Below, in pieces: positions 44,117 to 54,248 of a DNA stretch of 64,000 nucleotides. The notes below the pieces were generated by a model. That model was not told where the DNA came from and searched no databases. It saw nothing but the letters and a program-made list of their open reading frames with translations. Each line of letters opens with the position of its first letter. Positions within the stretch are counted from its first letter, which is position 1. Position numbers and translations under genes: made by a program. The stretch covers positions 62,001-126,000 of the forward strand of contig NZ_RQRS01000001.1 of the NCBI RefSeq assembly GCF_004335085.1, read 5' to 3'. This DNA comes from Pedobacter nototheniae (GTDB lineage Bacteria; Bacteroidota; Bacteroidia; Sphingobacteriales; Sphingobacteriaceae).

Positions 44117-47100
44117 TTATACACACAATCTTCCCCGGTTTCCACCTGAGGTAATAATCTTAAGAGGGGCTGAAGTACCACCCAAATCAAAAGCATTTGG
44201 TATGTTGGAAACGGTAACATTTCCTGTGTTTACAACTAATCTATTATCAAATATTGCTACGTCTTTAAATGTTCCAACCCCGCTAAAAAAGAAATCACCA
44301 TCACAATAAAAAGCCAGGTTCTGACCAGTTAAGGCAGAAACATACAATGCAACACTATTTGAACTTCCACCAGTAGGCTTTAATTTAAAGGCGCCCACGG
44401 CATTAAAGCTTCCATAAGGAGTTGGCAAAGCATTTCCTGTACTTAAAATAAATAAACCTTTGGTATTGATGCTACTATACTCACCCGCTGCTTGCGAACT
44501 ATTTTTCATATATAATTCAGGTGAACTTCCGGACTTTAAAGCGATGTAATTAGAAGACTCAGAACCTGAAAAAATTCTGTCTGAAGCTAAAGACCAGCCG
44601 CCTATGGTACCCGTGGTAGCTTCTATATTTGTAGCTACAATGTTTAATGATTTAATGTAGTCGGCGTTAATTACATTGACCTTAATGTAATCCACATCAA
44701 GCAGGTTCGCTTTAATTTTACCACCTTCAATAACTGTTGTACCTAATTTTGCAGCTTCCACAACATCGGCATAAGCCAATGATTTTAAGTTGGCGGTTAA
44801 GGTTGTATAGCTTGCATTTGCCTGATCTGCCAAAGCCTTTGCGTTATCAATAGCTGCTTGCACATCTTCGGGGGCTGGTGTCCAATCGGTAGCTTTGTTG
44901 CCTTTTTCTAATTTAACATCATAGATATCTATGCTCGGATTATTTGGGTATCCATATACTTCATTCCAAAATGTAATAACTGTCGCTTGCGAACCATTTG
45001 AATTTGCAATAAATGTAAAACTGTCACTTGGCTTACTGTTATTAATCCACATCAAGTTTTGCCTTGTGTCTCCACCTATTCCTATAGAGGTGTAGGCAAG
45101 CACATTTGGAGAATTTGAAATGTTTTTAATCCTCCATGATAAAGTATATAGTTCGCCATTTACAAGAGGAATAGATAAGCTTTTGCCTTTCCCAGTATAA
45201 CCATTTAAACTAATTCCAGTAGAAGTACCGCTTAAATAATTGCGACCACCAAATTTAAGCCCGTCAACCAATTGTTGCGATAAGGCAGCGGCGGCAGCCT
45301 GTGCCGCATTAGCCTTAGCCTGGGCATCAGTTGAAGCCTGGCTAATTGCATTTGCTTGCGCAACATTCGCTTTACTCTGCGCTGAAGCATCTGCATAGCT
45401 TTGAGCAGCTGCAAGCGTTTGCTGGTTTTTAGTATCTGTATAACCATTTGCAGCCCCCAATGCGGCTGTTACCTTTTGTTGGGCATCATCTTTGGCAGTC
45501 TGCAAATTGGCTTGAGCCTGGGCAATTCTTGACTGTTCTTCAGCTGTTACTTTTCCATCAGCATAAGCTTTGGCAATCTCACGTTCGTAGGCAGCTTGTG
45601 CGTAAGCCGCATTGGTTGCCGCCAATTGTGCGGCATCGGCTTTTTGACTTGCAACAAAATCGCCATCTTCGGGGGCTGGTGTCCAATCTGATACTTTGTT
45701 TCCTTTTTCAACCTTAATAGCATCAAAGGCCATCCAGCCAAACCCCGTTGCGTGAAAACCAAATCTTATTTCGCCACTTGTATCTGCTGGGTCGCAAACA
45801 AAACTATATGTAAGCCTACGCCAAACCTTATCACCAAATAAAGTAAACCCAACACTTTTATGCCCCGTTGCATTAAAATTGATGTAAGTTGAACACCCGG
45901 TAATTGAACCTGCACCCACGTAATAAAAGCTAATTGTATAGGTTTCGCCCGGTATAAATTTTACAGCTTTATTTAAGTAAACATAAATATCGCCAGCACT
46001 TGTAACATTGTTACCTGCCAAATAAAGGGATTTTGTTCCCAAATATGGGTGTGTTAAACCACCATCTAAAACACCATCACTCAAAATACTGGCTTCCAAA
46101 CCTGAAAGGTTAACGGGTAGTAATACACCGTTTTCAAAACTGCTATCAGGTAATAAGTTTCTGCCGCCAAGCTGAATAGCTGAAACTTTGGCGCTTGCAT
46201 CATTAGCGGCAACCTGAATAGCTGCAACCTGGGCAGCACTTGCTTTGACCGTAGCATCTGCTGAAGCCTGCGTGGTTGCAGTGGTAATTTGATTATTTAC
46301 ATAGCTTAAAGTAGCACCACCACCATCTGAAATGATTTGAGCAGCATTAATTACCCTGGCTTTTAAACGGTCAATCGTTCCCTGCGTAAAATTAAATTCA
46401 AGACCATTTAAATAATCAATTTTAGCTGTTATCGCCCTAATGTCATCACTATCCAATAATGGAGTTCTAACCTTACCATTACTAATAACAACATCTAAAG
46501 CATTGTTGGCAACAGTATTGGCATATGCCTGGGTAGCAGCATTGCCTCCGGTTATAGTCACTTCACCCTTAAACTTTCCATTCTTTAAGTAAACGTTTTC
46601 TCCATAGAGGCCGTAACCCTGCAATGCTCCAAAATCAGGATCATTAATTCCATTAAGCTTTCCTAACCTAACTTTCGTTTTACCTGTCAAGTCAGCAGAA
46701 TTAATACCGTCTAACACATCGAGATAAGGCGCACCGCTATCGCTGTTAGTCAGGTAAATTAAACCCTGGCGGCTGGCATCAGTTACGTTACCAAATTGAA
46801 AAACAGTATCACCGGGTTGTGGGATGCCGGACCCAACAAATGAAGATTTTTCTAAATCAAATATTGAAGCACTTACCCCACGTACACGGGCAGAATAGTA
46901 TTTGAGTTTTTTACCATCCCATACCTGACACCTTATTATATCATTGGCTTTAAAAGGCACCGCTATACTGCCATCATCTGTATTGATAATGCACGACCAA
47001 AAACTGCCACCATCGTTAACTTCTTTAATTTTAGCAACATTGGTGATAGCCAAACTTCCACCCGTTCCAGTGATCTCACGGATATTTAAAACATTTACAT

Positions 47101-48874
47101 TTAAATCTTTTCTAATGGTTATGCTGTCAAATTCCGCTGAACCATCAGGGTTGATTTTGTAACCAACGCCCGTAAAACCACTAACATAAACCTTACTATT
47201 AAGCGTGTCAGCTTCAACAGATGCAAACTTAACGGCATCAGTTTTTCTAACTGGCTGATCTAAATAATCTGCAAACTGTTTCCCATCCCATTTGTCCGAA
47301 TCGGTGGCGTAATCAGCAAGCGCAGCACGGGCGGCATCAGTTGCGAAATCTGCAACGCCTGCTTTAACCTTGTTGCCAGCAAGCATTAAATAGCCATTTA
47401 ACTCACTTAAACGGTTCAGAAATATATTTTTGCGTAACTGATCAGAACTTAACAAACCACTGCTTTCAATAAGCTTTAAGGTTCGTTGTTGCTGGGCATA
47501 TTGTCTGACAATTTCATTTGGCCCAATAGTATCCGCCCATTCAACTTCATCATATAAATTTCTGTCCTGAAGATCACGGGTATAACTTGCTATTCTGACT
47601 TCAGTATTTAACCCCATATCAGGATCGTTAATGATTGCCGTATTTCCTAACTGTACCTCGATCTGGTTTTGTTTGATAAAAAGACGGTCACATTTCGCTG
47701 AGTAAGCCAATAGAAATTTTGGATCACTATTTTGATCATAATAAGTTTGCCCGGCATTTAATAATCGATTTTCGCCATCAGTTACATATAAGGGTGGCAT
47801 TTGGATATTTAGAATAACATATTTATCTCCAACTGCAGGGCGTAAAAGATTTGAAGGAACCTCAATACTCTTTTCTTCATCATTTTTGTTAATGGTGAAT
47901 GTTTTTGTGCTATTGTTGTAGCTTGATAAAGTAAAAGTATAGCCTGCTAATTGCCCGGTATTGAAAGTTATCTTTACAGGGTCAGAGAGTTTATAATCAT
48001 TAAGATTGAAATCCATCGAAGTATCCGTAAAATACTTCCAGTTACCATCACCGCTTACAACAGAGGTAATTGTGCCTTCTCTTTCCGGTTTAATCTCAAA
48101 GTTCTGTGTACCCTCAATTAATCCATACAAATCTACTTTAGAGTCATCTTGAATATAAGTTAGGCCACCAGGCAGCAATAAGTTTCCTGCATAATCCCTA
48201 TAGCCGATTGGCAGATTTTCGCTACTTCCCCGAACATATAAACGGGTGATAATATTGGTGCTCGTCTTATTTTGGCGAAGAATGTTATATAAACCTTTTC
48301 CTTGTCCATAAGCAAAGGTTAAGCCGCTTGATTGTTCTCGTTTCTGTAGGTGGATGGTTTTATTTTCGATCCAAAATTCAGTTTTATAATCACTTGCAAG
48401 CTGGTTTAAGGCTTGAAGGCAATTCTGAGCAGAAAAGGTGAAATTCTTATATTCTGTTTCATCAATTACACCGACTGTCCAACCAGGATAAGCCCGGTTA
48501 ATATTTTCAACGATTAAAGTAATGATAGTTAATGCATTTCCCGTCACGCTAAAACTTGGTTCTAAATAACCATTTTGTGGATTTAAACCTTGGATCTGGA
48601 TTTTAGCCAGATCATAGAACTCATGCTCAAATTGAATAGTATAATCATATAACCGTTTTGCTTTCTTTTCAACGGTAGGAGTAAGGTTTATTTTGTAAGT
48701 TTCATTATCAAGGACAATAAAGTCATTGAGCATAAAGTCAACATAAACAGGTAAACTGAATTGCATATCTACAACTCGTTCTCCCATTGCTTTGACAGTT
48801 TCTTTACCTGTTGGATGAACAGCTTTAACTAACCACGACACATTGCCGTTGGTTCTCATTATATTATACATCAT
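44117..48874 (-). CDS. Large phage tail tip / receptor-binding protein with duplicated carbohydrate-binding-like modules
   Basis: This 1585-residue protein probably forms the tail tip and contacts the host. Residues 1 to about 450 look like a baseplate hub or tail-associated domain (FELKPE-type strands, FAYGQGKGLYNILRQNKTS). The middle is a long Ala/Gln-rich helical stalk. It carries two similar modules that open with GGRNLLPDSSFENG or GGRNYLSGTSTG and close with the motif DWTPAPED. The C-terminus (about 1430-1585) is beta-rich and has no clear chaperone domain. It follows the distal-tail gene with a 4-bp overlap. The receptor is unknown. Confidence 0.8.
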   Translation of the reverse strand: MMYNIMRTNGNVSWLVKAVHPTGKETVKAMGERVVDMQFSLPVYVDFMLNDFIVLDNETYKINLTPTVEKKAKRLYDYTIQFEHEFYDLAKIQIQGLNPQNGYLEPSFSVTGNALTIITLIVENINRAYPGWTVGVIDETEYKNFTFSAQNCLQALNQLASDYKTEFWIENKTIHLQKREQSSGLTFAYGQGKGLYNILRQNKTSTNIITRLYVRGSSENLPIGYRDYAGNLLLPGGLTYIQDDSKVDLYGLIEGTQNFEIKPEREGTITSVVSGDGNWKYFTDTSMDFNLNDYKLSDPVKITFNTGQLAGYTFTLSSYNNSTKTFTINKNDEEKSIEVPSNLLRPAVGDKYVILNIQMPPLYVTDGENRLLNAGQTYYDQNSDPKFLLAYSAKCDRLFIKQNQIEVQLGNTAIINDPDMGLNTEVRIASYTRDLQDRNLYDEVEWADTIGPNEIVRQYAQQQRTLKLIESSGLLSSDQLRKNIFLNRLSELNGYLMLAGNKVKAGVADFATDAARAALADYATDSDKWDGKQFADYLDQPVRKTDAVKFASVEADTLNSKVYVSGFTGVGYKINPDGSAEFDSITIRKDLNVNVLNIREITGTGGSLAITNVAKIKEVNDGGSFWSCIINTDDGSIAVPFKANDIIRCQVWDGKKLKYYSARVRGVSASIFDLEKSSFVGSGIPQPGDTVFQFGNVTDASRQGLIYLTNSDSGAPYLDVLDGINSADLTGKTKVRLGKLNGINDPDFGALQGYGLYGENVYLKNGKFKGEVTITGGNAATQAYANTVANNALDVVISNGKVRTPLLDSDDIRAITAKIDYLNGLEFNFTQGTIDRLKARVINAAQIISDGGGATLSYVNNQITTATTQASADATVKASAAQVAAIQVAANDASAKVSAIQLGGRNLLPDSSFENGVLLPVNLSGLEASILSDGVLDGGLTHPYLGTKSLYLAGNNVTSAGDIYVYLNKAVKFIPGETYTISFYYVGAGSITGCSTYINFNATGHKSVGFTLFGDKVWRRLTYSFVCDPADTSGEIRFGFHATGFGWMAFDAIKVEKGNKVSDWTPAPEDGDFVASQKADAAQLAATNAAYAQAAYEREIAKAYADGKVTAEEQSRIAQAQANLQTAKDDAQQKVTAALGAANGYTDTKNQQTLAAAQSYADASAQSKANVAQANAISQASTDAQAKANAAQAAAAALSQQLVDGLKFGGRNYLSGTSTGISLNGYTGKGKSLSIPLVNGELYTLSWRIKNISNSPNVLAYTSIGIGGDTRQNLMWINNSKPSDSFTFIANSNGSQATVITFWNEVYGYPNNPSIDIYDVKLEKGNKATDWTPAPEDVQAAIDNAKALADQANASYTTLTANLKSLAYADVVEAAKLGTTVIEGGKIKANLLDVDYIKVNVINADYIKSLNIVATNIEATTGTIGGWSLASDRIFSGSESSNYIALKSGSSPELYMKNSSQAAGEYSSINTKGLFILSTGNALPTPYGSFNAVGAFKLKPTGGSSNSVALYVSALTGQNLAFYCDGDFFFSGVGTFKDVAIFDNRLVVNTGNVTVSNIPNAFDLGGTSAPLKIITSGGNRGRLCV

Positions 48875-49302
48875 GATTGTTGAACCTCCTGTAATACTAA
48901 TTCAATAGCTATCCCCATTTTCCCATTACCATTAGGGATCTTGGTTAAAATTTCAGCACTGGCCATGTCCTGATAGATTACATTTACTGTAATGTTGAGT
49001 TTCACGTTTGTTAATGGAACGACACCAGGAACATTTAATGCATCAAACAAAGCCTGTTCTTTTGCTTTGAATTCGTTCAGTGAGCTTGCCATGATGTAAC
49101 CCTTTAAATTGAATGTTCTATCCTCAAACCGGATTGGTTCAGTTAGATCATATTCATCACCATTAAGCTCAGGCCAACTGTTCTTAAATCGTGGTTTAGC
49201 TTTCCGCCTTTTAACAAATCCATCTCTTCCAGAAGAAACTGCAAATCCATAGGTTGTGTAAACATCGAGGCCATTTAATTTATATAGATTGTTCGCTGCC
49301 AT
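48871..49302 (-). CDS. Distal tail protein-like (Dit) component
   Basis: This 143-residue protein follows the tape measure gene with a 1-bp overlap and precedes the tip protein, the usual place of a distal tail protein. The N-terminal part (KLNGLDVYTTYGFAVSSGRD) and the segment DRTFNLKGYIMASSLNEFKAKEQALF resemble the ring domain of Dit-like proteins, which ask for an even ring at the tail end. The lambda gpM place is equivalent. Assignment is by order and general look, not by a strict motif. Confidence 0.65.
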   Translation of the reverse strand: MAANNLYKLNGLDVYTTYGFAVSSGRDGFVKRRKAKPRFKNSWPELNGDEYDLTEPIRFEDRTFNLKGYIMASSLNEFKAKEQALFDALNVPGVVPLTNVKLNITVNVIYQDMASAEILTKIPNGNGKMGIAIELVLQEVQQS

Positions 49303-52300
49303 TATATACCTCCTGCAGCTCTTTCTGCGTTAGCGTTATTTCCCATTTTCTTATCCATGCTTACTAAAGAGTTTTCAATATTGGCAAGCCGATCTGTGTT
49401 AGTAGCTGTTCTAAATGTATTTGCTTCGATCTTGTTCAATACTGCCAAGCGATCGGAGGCCATATTCATCAATTGCGTATTCGATGCTCCTATGGCCTTC
49501 AAATATGTATTTGATTCAAGTTGAGCAATTCGAAGCCCTCCAAACTGACCAGCTATCAATTCAGCTGTCTGCTGACTCATTCCCTGTATTCCCGATACCG
49601 TGTTGTTTGAGGAATTTTGACCGCCAAGATCTTGCCCGGTAATTTTTTTAAACTCTTCGAATTTTATCCTTGCTTCCTCAGTTAATGAGGTGAAAAGTTT
49701 TTGGAGATCGGCAATTTCAGTGTCCGTCAGTTTCTCATCACTCTGTGCATCTTTGGCGAACTCATCATAAAATTGGTCCATTGCAGCAGCTAAGATTTTA
49801 TTTTTAAATATGCTTAATGCAGCCTCATCCATTGTCTGCTTAAAGAAGTCCGCCAACTCCTGTGCTCCGGTTTTTCCTGATCGAAACATTTCTAAAAGTG
49901 AATCTGTCAATGAATCCGCCGTGGTTCCAGTGAAGATCTCTCTTGTCTGTTCAGCTATGGCAGCAAGAGTTGCAGTAACGTCAGCACCTTCATTCTTTAA
50001 TTTTCTTAATTGCTCAAATAATGCTTTTGCACCATCAGTTAATCTGTTTTGAGTGTATAGTTGCTCAAGTTGGTCATAGTCCTTACCTGCAAGGCTTGCA
50101 TAAGAATAAGTAGTTTTTGCCTTTCTAACCCATGTTCCATGTTTGTATTCTGAACCCGTTATTTCTCCCTCATTCATGGCTTGTAACTGGCCAAGAACTT
50201 GCTTGAATTGTTTGTCTACTTCTTCGGATTGCTTTTTTAATAACTCATATTCTTGTTGTAATCCTGAAAGTCGTTTAGCCTGGGCAGATGCAGTATTTCT
50301 TTCTCGCTCACGTAAGAGTGATTGGTATTCTATTTCTCCATTCAGGGCATCATCGTAAAACTTCTGAACTTCCGCTCTCGCTTTAGCATTCATTTCTTTT
50401 ACTTTCTTTCCAATTGAGAATAGTCCAGCTACAGCACCTATGGTTTTTGTAATTCCACCAATAATGTCTCCACTTGCAAACGATGCAAATGCTCCGGCAG
50501 CATCGCTACCAACTTGCATTATTTGGCTAAGCGTTCCCAAAGAGTAAGCTAACTGATCATTGGTTCCTTCAAGGGAAGATGACATTTGACTAAATGCACT
50601 TGAAAGTTGCGCCATATCAGATGAGGCTTTCTGAGCACCTTTGATTAGTTTGTTTTGGGTGGATAATTCAAGGTTGATCTGCTTTAACTCAAGCCTATAT
50701 CTCTCTGCTTGGTCAGCAACTAACGTTTCCTCTTTTAAAGCTTTATTTAAATATGTTATCCTTTCCTTAAGTCTATCGTAGTAACCAGCGTCGGTACCTT
50801 TATCAAGCACAGATTCTGCTTCTTTCAATTTTTCCTTTAAAGATTTAATATATTCAGTTGGTAGGTTATTACTGTTCTTAAGAATATCATTAAGACTAGT
50901 AATTTCGTTTTTCGCCTGTTGGCGGGTTAGAAAGGTTATTTCTTGATTAAGTTTTCTATATATCTCTGTTTTTTGATAAGCTTCATCGGTCGCAGCATTA
51001 ATTGCATTGTCACGTTGCCTTAATAATTCTGCTTTTTTTGAATCTGTTATTTGAGGCCCTAAGATCTTTGCTTGGTCGGCAAACTGCTTTTTGATTGCTT
51101 CAACTTTTTGCTCGTATGATAGTGTTGCGTTATAAGCTTCAGCATACTGATTTTTAGTTTCTTCTGTTTGCCTTTTTTTCTCTTCTGTGACAAGTTTTGA
51201 AGTAGCGGTTAACCTTTCCTGGATAGGCCCAGTAAAACCAGCCGAATACGCTTGAGCTAATGTTATGGCTAAGTCTGTTTCCAGTTTTTGTAAATAGGTT
51301 TGACTTGTATTTATTTCGCCCTTATACCTTTCTTTTGCGTTTTCAAGACCAACTTTCTTTTTATACTCTTCAAATTGAAGATATAGTTCTTTTTGTTTAT
51401 CTAAATTGGATTTATAAACTTCTGTTTCACTTCTATACTTAATGTCACCAGTCTCCGATTTCTCTAAGTTATCTATACGCGTAAATGATCCAGCTGTCAA
51501 TTTCTGACTTTTTGGAGCTTTTTTATTGTATTCAAGTAATTCCTTGCGCAGTATTTCATATTTATTATGTGCGTCTTCAATCTCTTTTTCACTTTGAACT
51601 TTGCCTTTTGCATATATATTGGCTTCTTGTTCATGAATTTTATTTAAAATGTCTAGCTTTTTCTCGCCCCATTTTTTAAGTTCGTCATTCGCTTTGTCAG
51701 CGGATTTGTCATGAACCTCAAAAAGGCGTAGTTTCTTCTGTGCCTCGTCGATTTTTTTTCTTAGAGGTGCAGCTTTGGATTCGAAATCTTTTGCCCCTTC
51801 ATCTAAAGCTTGCAGAGCTTCCGTATTTTCTTTAACTATTGCATCATAATATGCCTTGTTCTTTGCTTTGTTAGGTTTTGAAGTCTCAGGAGTAATATTT
51901 CCAACCACTCGTTTTTTCAATTGTTCTGAATATTGCTTATTAACCGAATCAATAATTTTCTGATCCTGTTGGTTAAGTTGTCTAACAATATCGCTAGCCT
52001 CATCTTGAGCAGAAAGCATTGCTCTTCCTTTAAAGAAGTTTTTAAGTGAATAGCCGAGCCGTGTAGTAAAGTTCAGTCCTTTATCGGTAGGATCTGCAGA
52101 AGCTTTTGCATTCCTTTCAGCAATTCTTTTTACTGCTTCTGCCTTTACAGCATATGCTGCCTCACCTTGAAGTTTAATTTCAAGCCATTTTAGGTATTCC
52201 TTGATTGCAGTCGTGCCAGCTTTAGTGAATATATTTTGAGAGTTTAAGCCCTTTAGAAATTCAGGGTTTAATTCGTTCAGTTTCTTGATTGCAGCAACCC

Positions 52301-53534
52301 TTTCCTCGTCTGTTGAAGTGCGGCTTTTAGCAACCTTGACCAACTCTTCTAATTGCAGTTTTTCTTCCGCTAACTTTCCTTGGTAAGATGCAGACAAATC
52401 TGCTAATGCTTGTTGTGAAACAGCAGCAGCGCTAGTTGTTTGAGAAAGCGCATAGATCGCAACCGTGAGAGCTGTGATAACTGCTGTATATGCAATAATT
52501 GGCGAATTTCTAATAACTGCATTTAGTATTGAGGTAGCAGTTGCTAATAAGTTTTCTGCTCCCATTAATAACAGTGTTTGGGTTGTTAGCCCAGCTGTTC
52601 TAGCAGTCACTAATTGAATTAATGCGGCTTCAAGAACTAATGCTGCTCGGTATGCTCCATATGCGGTAACCAATACTCCAATGATTGTAATAACATTTTC
52701 GTAATTTTCAACTAGCAAGTTTAATCCTGCGATTCCTGAGTTTAATATTCCTTCATTGCTTTTTCCGATCGCATTCAGCATGCTGTCAAAACTGTCTTCC
52801 AGATTTGATAACTGGCCAGTCAGAGATTTAGATTGCTCTTGCATCAAGTTATAGAACATGCCTGACGCTGAAGTCATGTTTTGGAAAGCTTTTTGTACTT
52901 CTGGGAATCCAACTTTACCAGCTTCAACAAGGCCCATCACTTCACTTTCAGCAACTTTAAACTGTGCGGCCAATTCTTTAATAATCGGAATACCTCGGCC
53001 GGTGAACTGTTGAATATCTTTAGAATATGCACGACCTTGCGTTTGCAAAGTACCATAGAGGTAAACAATATCATTTAATGGGGCGCTTACTCCACTGGCG
53101 ATATTTCCTAGCATTGAAATTGTAGGAGTGATGTCCTTGGCAGCCGTACCATATGCTAAAAGTTGTTTCGCTCCATTGGCAACTTCCTGAAGGCCGAAAG
53201 GTGTAGTGGCTGCAAGCTTCACAACCTGGGCCATCAACTTATCGGCTTCATCCTTGCTTTTCAGCATGGTAGTAAAAGCGATTTCCAACTGTTGAAACTC
53301 ACCCCGAACCTTAACAATATTCATCAGGAGCTCTTTACCTTCGGTAAATGAAGCGTAACTGGCAGCAAGCGCTGCAGCTTTTTTTGCCCAATTATCTAAA
53401 GCATCTCCTTGTTGTTGTACTTTTTTACTAAGGTTTTCTATTCTGCTTTCAATGCGTGAGGCAATACGGTCAATTTCACTGTCATCAATTGTTGCAGTGA
53501 ACCCCAGACCTCCTTCTACTATTCTAACGCCCAT
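49302..53534 (-). CDS. Tail tape measure protein
   Basis: This 1410-residue protein sets tail length. The N-terminal tape-measure domain is seen at about residues 75-270 (FTTMLKSKDEADKLMAQV, TGRGIPIIKELAAQFKV, SLTGQLSNLEDSFDSMLNAIG). Hydrophobic helices follow at about 270-365, then long coiled-coil stretches (about 540-980), and a second hydrophobic region near 1030-1060. By the usual rule of about 0.15 nm per residue, the tail would be roughly 200 nm, an inference. It starts 1 nt after the stop of the frameshifted chaperone. Together with the tail-tube gene this marks a long non-contractile tail. Confidence 0.95.
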   Translation of the reverse strand: MGVRIVEGGLGFTATIDDSEIDRIASRIESRIENLSKKVQQQGDALDNWAKKAAALAASYASFTEGKELLMNIVKVRGEFQQLEIAFTTMLKSKDEADKLMAQVVKLAATTPFGLQEVANGAKQLLAYGTAAKDITPTISMLGNIASGVSAPLNDIVYLYGTLQTQGRAYSKDIQQFTGRGIPIIKELAAQFKVAESEVMGLVEAGKVGFPEVQKAFQNMTSASGMFYNLMQEQSKSLTGQLSNLEDSFDSMLNAIGKSNEGILNSGIAGLNLLVENYENVITIIGVLVTAYGAYRAALVLEAALIQLVTARTAGLTTQTLLLMGAENLLATATSILNAVIRNSPIIAYTAVITALTVAIYALSQTTSAAAVSQQALADLSASYQGKLAEEKLQLEELVKVAKSRTSTDEERVAAIKKLNELNPEFLKGLNSQNIFTKAGTTAIKEYLKWLEIKLQGEAAYAVKAEAVKRIAERNAKASADPTDKGLNFTTRLGYSLKNFFKGRAMLSAQDEASDIVRQLNQQDQKIIDSVNKQYSEQLKKRVVGNITPETSKPNKAKNKAYYDAIVKENTEALQALDEGAKDFESKAAPLRKKIDEAQKKLRLFEVHDKSADKANDELKKWGEKKLDILNKIHEQEANIYAKGKVQSEKEIEDAHNKYEILRKELLEYNKKAPKSQKLTAGSFTRIDNLEKSETGDIKYRSETEVYKSNLDKQKELYLQFEEYKKKVGLENAKERYKGEINTSQTYLQKLETDLAITLAQAYSAGFTGPIQERLTATSKLVTEEKKRQTEETKNQYAEAYNATLSYEQKVEAIKKQFADQAKILGPQITDSKKAELLRQRDNAINAATDEAYQKTEIYRKLNQEITFLTRQQAKNEITSLNDILKNSNNLPTEYIKSLKEKLKEAESVLDKGTDAGYYDRLKERITYLNKALKEETLVADQAERYRLELKQINLELSTQNKLIKGAQKASSDMAQLSSAFSQMSSSLEGTNDQLAYSLGTLSQIMQVGSDAAGAFASFASGDIIGGITKTIGAVAGLFSIGKKVKEMNAKARAEVQKFYDDALNGEIEYQSLLRERERNTASAQAKRLSGLQQEYELLKKQSEEVDKQFKQVLGQLQAMNEGEITGSEYKHGTWVRKAKTTYSYASLAGKDYDQLEQLYTQNRLTDGAKALFEQLRKLKNEGADVTATLAAIAEQTREIFTGTTADSLTDSLLEMFRSGKTGAQELADFFKQTMDEAALSIFKNKILAAAMDQFYDEFAKDAQSDEKLTDTEIADLQKLFTSLTEEARIKFEEFKKITGQDLGGQNSSNNTVSGIQGMSQQTAELIAGQFGGLRIAQLESNTYLKAIGASNTQLMNMASDRLAVLNKIEANTFRTATNTDRLANIENSLVSMDKKMGNNANAERAAGGI

Positions 53535-53535
53535 A

Positions 53536-54200
53536 TTAAAATCCTGCTTCTTCTATTGTTTTTTGTGCTTGAGACTTATTTTTATTATCCTCTTTATCAC
53601 TTTTAGAGGTCGGTATTGTTGCAATCAGCATGGTTAAGTTCGCATAGCTAATTTCATAAAGGCAATAATGCCAGGTAAACCGGAAGTATTTTATTGCTCC
53701 TCCGACAGTTTCCCAAGGACTTCGTTTTCGGAGGCTATCATCTCCTCCGTCTTCAGTAGGCTCATCCCTTTCATTAAGATGATAGAACTCAAAAAATCCT
53801 CTAATCTGTTATGGTCAATAAGCTTATAGAGTAAATACTTTTGCTCAACAGCATCAAGGTTTTTCAGTAGAAATTTCGTTAGGCAGTAGGGAGGAAGCTG
53901 ATTAGTATTAAGTATCAATACTCCAATGATTTTGACGGTTAGTGCTGCATCATCTCCAAATGCCTTTAAGATTTTTGCAACATTATTCTTCTCGGAAGTA
54001 TCGATTTCAGTCTTTAATTCGAGGATTAACTCCGATAAATACAATAATGTGCTTAAACATGATCGCCTTACTTTAAAAACTTTGGACTTCCTTTTTCGTA
54101 ACCGATCTAAAATGCTTGGCTTAACGATATCAATCTCTATATCAATTTCCCGATTCGTTGCTACGTTAGCGACTTGCCTTAGAATATCTTTCTCGTTCAT
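53536..54200 (-). CDS. Tail assembly chaperone, -1 frameshifted fusion (gpGT-like, 221 residues)
   Basis: After residue 137 a -1 slip joins 84 more residues, read from 53790 down to the stop at 53538-53536. The extension contains EFYHLNERDEPTEDGGDD, KRSPWETVGGAIKYFRFTWH and YCLYEISYANLTMLIATIP. It has no stop, shows protein-like composition, and has no start codon before its 54th residue, so it can hardly be made without a frameshift. The -1 frame opens only four codons before the slip site, after a TAA at 53811-53809. The fusion ends 1 nt before the tape measure ATG. This is exactly the lambda G/GT plan: GT links the tail-tube protein to the tape measure. Confidence 0.82.
53691..54200 (-). 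CDS. Tail assembly chaperone, unshifted product (gpG-like)
   Basis: This 169-residue product is the zero-frame form of the chaperone that coats the tape measure during tail assembly. It is mostly helical and charged, with no recognised motif of its own. It is named by its place between the tail-tube and tape measure genes, which is where lambda has G, and by the frameshift site inside it. The last 34 codons lie after an in-phase T TTT TTG heptamer (53796-53790), where part of the ribosomes should leave for the -1 frame. The product ends KLSEEQ. Confidence 0.8.
   Translation of the reverse strand: MNEKDILRQVANVATNREIDIEIDIVKPSILDRLRKRKSKVFKVRRSCLSTLLYLSELILELKTEIDTSEKNNVAKILKAFGDDAALTVKIIGVLILNTNQLPPYCLTKFLLKNLDAVEQKYLLYKLIDHNRLEDFLSSIILMKGMSLLKTEEMIASENEVLGKLSEEQ
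53790..53796 (-). promoter_or_regulatory. Programmed -1 ribosomal frameshift site UUUUUUG
   Basis: On the minus strand the codons read GAT-TTT-TTG (residues 135-137), giving the heptamer T TTT TTG in the X XXY YYZ phase needed for a tandem slip. The P-site codon re-pairs perfectly with UUU, and the A-site codon re-pairs at two positions. A possible stem, GGAGG with CCTCC, lies about 40 nt downstream and may or may not stimulate. Confidence 0.78.
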
Positions 54201-54248
54201 TTTATTGTTTTAAAGCCCTGCACGATCGGCAGGGCTATTAATTAATGT

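Noticed and set aside
53708..53714. GGGAAAC heptamer on the minus strand near the end of the G-like gene, a classic slippery word
   Set aside because: In the gene frame it reads GGG-AAA-C, which is the wrong phase for a tandem -1 slip. The UUUUUUG site 80 nt earlier is in phase.
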